8,856 nucleotides of DNA from Fimivicinus intestinavium (GTDB lineage: Bacteria; Bacillota; Clostridia; Oscillospirales; Acutalibacteraceae), in the NCBI GenBank assembly GCA_018715765.1, contig DVKY01000104.1:1-8856 (forward strand). The letters are read 5' to 3'. The notes beneath the pieces are model-generated. The model saw only the letters and a program-made list of their open reading frames with translations. It was not told the DNA's origin and did no database searches. Positions 6,430 to 8,856 of this stretch are shown here, one piece after another. Position numbers and translations under genes: made by a program. Within the stretch, counting starts at the first letter, position 1; every line of letters begins with the position of its first letter.

Positions 6430-8045
6430 GCATTCAAATACTGGATTGTACCCTACGCGACGGCGGCTATATTAATGATTGGAAATTTGGGCGAAAAACC
6501 ATCCGATCTATCCTTGATAAGCTGGAGCAGGCGCACATTGACATCATCGAATGCGGATTCCTGACCGGCATGGTACGGGATGCAGAGTGCTCCCTCTTCC
6601 CCTCCGCCGCAGCAATTGAGGAGCTTTTGCCGAAACGGGAAAGAAGCGCCATGTTCGTCGCCATGATCGCCATTGGAGAAAAGGAGCTGCACCCTTCCAA
6701 GCTGGAGTCATATCACGGCAAGGGGATTGAGGGCGTCCGGCTGACTTTTCATAAAGAAGAAATTTCGCGGGCGGTCAGTTGGGCAGAGATTCTCATGGAA
6801 AAGGGCTATAAAGTATTCATGCAGCCGGTTGGAACCGTCTTTTACAGTGATATGGAACTGCTCCAGCTGGTAGAAAGGATGAACGCGCTGTGCCCTTATG
6901 CTTTTTATATCGTCGACACGCTGGGCAGCATGTACCGCAATGATGTCTCTCACCGTTTTTATCTCATTGATAAAAATATGAGGCCGGAGATTCACCTGGG
7001 CTTTCACGGGCACAACAATCTGCAGCTCGCCTTCTCCAACGCGCAGGTATTGGGCAAAATCCAGACGAAGCGCACGTTAATTCTGGATGCCTCCGTCTAC
7101 GGGATGGGCCGGGGTGCGGGCAACCTGCCTACAGAGCTAATCACACAGTATATTAACAAAAACATTGCTTCCCGATACGATGCAAGCCTTGTGATGGATA
7201 TTTATGACGACTATATCGCCGCCATCCGCAAGGAATATGAATGGGGCTATACCATGCCATACCACATTGCTGCCAGCCATGTGTGCCACCCGAATTATGC
7301 CACCTATCTCATCAACCGGCGCACGCTTACCATGAAGGATATTGAAAAGATCATCCAATCTATTCCAGCACAATACCGGGTGCTCTATGACCGCAGGCTG
7401 ATCGAGCAGCTCTACACTCAATTCCAAAGCAGAAAAATTGACGACAGCGCCGCCGTTGAAGAAATCTCCAGGCTCATTGAAGGCCGCAAGATCCTGTTGC
7501 TGGCTCCCGGGCGCAGCCTCGCGGCCAAATATGAAACCATTCTGGATTTCATTGAAACGGTAAAGCCCTTTGTCATCTCGGTCAATTTTGTAGACGCTAA
7601 ATATCACATGGACGCCTGCTTTGTCAGCAACCACAAACGGATGGATACCATCGAACAGGAAATCCACAGGTTAGGCCAGGTGCGAGCCATCCTGACCTCC
7701 AACATTCCTGGCGGCAGCGAGGGCTGCCTCTATGTGGATTATGACCGCTATACCAACGACGATGAGGTCGTTTCAGATAATGCAGGGCTGATGCTGCTTA
7801 AGCTGCTGCGCCGCTGCGGAGCACGCGGTGTGTATCTGGCTGGCTTTGACGGATTCCACCTCCGGCACAACGGCAACTATTATAGCGAAGAGCTGAATTT
7901 CACGGTAGATGAGGCGCAGGTGCAGGAAAAACGCAGCCGTATCCGCAGGCAGCTGCAGGAGCTGTCGGAATCCATGCGCATCGCCTTCCTGACACCCTCC
8001 ATCTATGAACAGGAGGAACCGAATGTACCGCTGCATTCTGTTTGA
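6426..8045 (+). CDS. HMGL-like (DRE-TIM) aldolase with C-terminal Rossmann-like domain
   Basis: A 539-residue two-domain protein with a GTG start. Residues 1-300 form a DRE-TIM metallolyase barrel as in 4-hydroxy-2-oxovalerate aldolase, HMG-CoA lyase and isopropylmalate synthase: D7-C-T-L-R11-D12-G-G, metal-binding H194-G-H196-N-N, and D221-A-S-V-Y-G-M-G-R-G-A-G-N233. R11 and D12 correspond to the catalytic Arg and metal-binding Asp of the family. Such enzymes join or split keto acids such as pyruvate with a second carbonyl or acyl compound through an enolate. Residues about 350-520 form a separate domain opening with I-L-L-L-A360-P-G-R-S-L365, then VISVNF (384-388) and VSNHKR. This pattern recalls the nucleotide-binding start of GT42 sialyltransferases and Maf/DUF115 proteins, although I cannot confirm it. 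The gene lies between a CMP-ulosonate synthetase and a HAD phosphatase, which suggests it makes the ulosonic acid carbon skeleton (inference). Confidence 0.82.
   Translation: MSIQILDCTLRDGGYINDWKFGRKTIRSILDKLEQAHIDIIECGFLTGMVRDAECSLFPSAAAIEELLPKRERSAMFVAMIAIGEKELHPSKLESYHGKGIEGVRLTFHKEEISRAVSWAEILMEKGYKVFMQPVGTVFYSDMELLQLVERMNALCPYAFYIVDTLGSMYRNDVSHRFYLIDKNMRPEIHLGFHGHNNLQLAFSNAQVLGKIQTKRTLILDASVYGMGRGAGNLPTELITQYINKNIASRYDASLVMDIYDDYIAAIRKEYEWGYTMPYHIAASHVCHPNYATYLINRRTLTMKDIEKIIQSIPAQYRVLYDRRLIEQLYTQFQSRKIDDSAAVEEISRLIEGRKILLLAPGRSLAAKYETILDFIETVKPFVISVNFVDAKYHMDACFVSNHKRMDTIEQEIHRLGQVRAILTSNIPGGSEGCLYVDYDRYTNDDEVVSDNAGLMLLKLLRRCGARGVYLAGFDGFHLRHNGNYYSEELNFTVDEAQVQEKRSRIRRQLQELSESMRIAFLTPSIYEQEEPNVPLHSV
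8011..8016 (+). promoter_or_regulatory. Ribosome binding site for the 8023 start
   Basis: A perfect AGGAGG sits 6 nt before ATG 8023, inside the end of the upstream gene. It favours 8023 over the in-frame ATG at 8005, which lies before this site and would add six residues ahead of the HAD first strand. Confidence 0.85.
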
Positions 8046-8673
8046 TATGGACGGCACGCTTGTCAACTCCTATGAGGGCATCTACCATGCCTATGAGTGG
8101 GCTTTTGCTCAAATGGAACTGCCGTTTCAGGGAGACGCTTTCGTTAAAAAAGCCATCGGCGCCCCCCTTCCTTTTGTATTTGAGCAGTTATATGGCCTGA
8201 GCTCCGATCGGGCCGCACAGGCTATCCGATATTACCGTGACTACTACGCCCGGCAGGGGCGGCATGAGGCCTTTGCTTACCCAGGCATCCGGGAGGCGCT
8301 CCAGGGGCTGAAAAGCGCAGGATGCTTTCTCTGCACAGCCACGCTGAAAAAACAGCAGTTTGCGCAGGAGATGCTGGAGGAGCTTGGCCTGCTCCCTTTT
8401 TTTGACGCGGTCTGTGGAGCGGATGAGGAGGGGCGGCTGACAAAGGCGGATCTGATCCGCGCCGGGATGCGATCTGCCGGCGTCCATCCGGAGGAGACCA
8501 TCCTCGTCGGAGACAGCGAGTTTGACGCACAGGGCGCCAGGCAGTCGGGTGTATCCTTTCTGGCCGTCACCTATGGATTTGGTTATCAGTCGATCAGGCA
8601 GGCCAGAGCGCTGCCAGAGGTAACAATGGCCGCCCAAACGCCTGCGGAAATTGCCCGGCTGCTCAGGGCGTGA
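8023..8673 (+). CDS. HAD family phosphatase (phosphoglycolate phosphatase-like)
   Basis: A 216-residue HAD subfamily IA phosphatase, probably cytoplasmic, removing phosphate from a small phosphorylated metabolite. Complete motif set: F-D8-M-D10-G-T12 (nucleophile and acid/base), T107 in CTATLKK (motif II), K141 in RLTKADL (motif III), and G163-D164-S-E-F-D168 (motif IV, Mg binding). A helical cap of about 60 residues follows motif I, as in phosphoglycolate and pyrophosphate phosphatases (Gph, PpaX). It overlaps the aldolase gene by 23 bp and is the last gene of the operon. Its 3' end and stop codon form part of the terminator hairpin. By position it could play the role that KdsC plays in Kdo synthesis, releasing the free ulosonic acid before CMP transfer. 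KdsC itself is a smaller cap-less HAD protein, so this would be an analogue, not an orthologue. A housekeeping or damage-repair phosphatase is possible. Confidence 0.88.
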   Translation: MYRCILFDMDGTLVNSYEGIYHAYEWAFAQMELPFQGDAFVKKAIGAPLPFVFEQLYGLSSDRAAQAIRYYRDYYARQGRHEAFAYPGIREALQGLKSAGCFLCTATLKKQQFAQEMLEELGLLPFFDAVCGADEEGRLTKADLIRAGMRSAGVHPEETILVGDSEFDAQGARQSGVSFLAVTYGFGYQSIRQARALPEVTMAAQTPAEIARLLRA

Positions 8674-8689
8674 GCGGCCGGGCTTTTTT
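8653..8689 (+). terminator. Rho-independent terminator of the operon
   Basis: The arms 8653-8665 and 8671-8683 form a 13-bp, GC-rich stem with one G-U pair and a GGGCG loop, followed directly by six T (8684-8689). The left arm lies in the last codons of the HAD gene and the TGA stop (8671-8673) opens the right arm, so the coding end doubles as the terminator. Confidence 0.93.
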
Positions 8690-8731
8690 CCCTGCAATCT
8701 GCATAGCATCAGTGTACAAGGGTACCCATCG

Positions 8732-8838
8732 GTTTTCAGCGCTGTGGCCACGCCCCTGGCTGCGTTATCCTCCTTGCCTTCCGGCAAGGAAGGCTGTGTC
8801 GTCTGCCTTGCCAGGCATCCTGGCCACAGGCTGAAAAC
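8732..8838. repeat. Inverted-repeat intergenic element
   Basis: Outer arms 8732-8750 (GTTTTCAGC GC TGTGGCCA) and 8821-8838 (TGGCCACAG GCTGAAAAC) are complementary apart from a one-base bulge. Inside, CCTGGC (8755-8760) pairs with GCCAGG (8810-8815), and 8771-8790 form an 8-bp hairpin with a TTCC loop. No open frame of coding character lies in it. It may be a dispersed repeat or MITE-like element of the genome, or the end of a structured RNA; the strand is unknown. The remaining intergenic bases (8690-8731 and 8839-8856) show nothing clear beyond a short GGGTACCC palindrome at 8720-8727. Confidence 0.7.
8758..8812. repeat. Imperfect 21-bp direct repeat inside the intergenic element
   Basis: Copies at 8758-8778 and 8792-8812 share the pattern GGCTG-GT-TC-CCTTGCC and agree at 16 of 21 positions. 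They flank the right half of the inner hairpin, suggesting internal duplication within the element. Confidence 0.55.
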
Positions 8839-8856
8839 TCCGAAGGACCGCTTAAG

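Noticed and set aside
8188..8787. Antisense open frame (199 codons) over the HAD gene and the terminator
   Set aside because: It runs through the terminator and the repeat and has no recognisable domain; it is a shadow of the HAD gene.
8690..8856. CRISPR array or tRNA in the 3' intergenic stretch
   Set aside because: Only two imperfect direct copies with a 13-bp gap, no regular spacers, and no tRNA-like arms or anticodon loop.

Overview
The window holds seven genes, all on the + strand, packed head to tail as one transcription unit for a cell-surface polysaccharide. It ends in a clear intrinsic terminator followed by a structured intergenic repeat. The GC-rich coding sequence, strong GGAGG-type ribosome binding sites and kinds of proteins suggest a Gram-positive gut-type Clostridia (Oscillospiraceae/Ruminococcaceae-like). 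That assignment is an inference from style, not a proven placement.

Layout: (1) 1-1845, the 3' part of a HAD-like protein of the COG5610 type found in capsule clusters; its start lies left of the window. (2) 1823-2857 and (3) 2847-3953, two different glycosyltransferases with the short motifs of the bacterial sialyltransferase-like families (GT52/GT38 style: D/E-D/E-G, then HP, then Ser/Thr). (4) 3937-5682, a GT2 glycosyltransferase fused to what looks like a GT32-type domain that has lost its DxD, with a Pro-rich linker and a basic SWRITRPLR tail. (5) 5686-6429, a KdsB-like CMP-ulosonic acid cytidylyltransferase. (6) 6426-8045, a DRE-TIM (HMGL-like) metal-dependent aldolase fused to a Rossmann-like C-terminal domain. 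(7) 8023-8673, a HAD phosphatase. All junctions overlap by 4-23 bp or are 3 bp apart, so translation is probably coupled throughout.

How they may work together: genes 5-7 resemble the Kdo pathway in logic (condensation with a 3-carbon keto acid, dephosphorylation, CMP activation), but with an HMGL-type aldolase in the place of KdsA/NeuB and a class-IA HAD in the place of KdsC. The two sialyltransferase-like enzymes would then be natural users of the CMP-sugar. This is a hypothesis for an unusual route to a Kdo-like or other 3-deoxy-ulosonic acid in a Gram-positive surface glycan. The individual family calls are well supported; the joint pathway is inference.

The right end (8690-8856) has no gene. 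It carries a roughly 107-bp inverted-repeat element with an inner hairpin and an internal direct repeat. No tRNA, rRNA, CRISPR array, transposase or internal promoter was seen.
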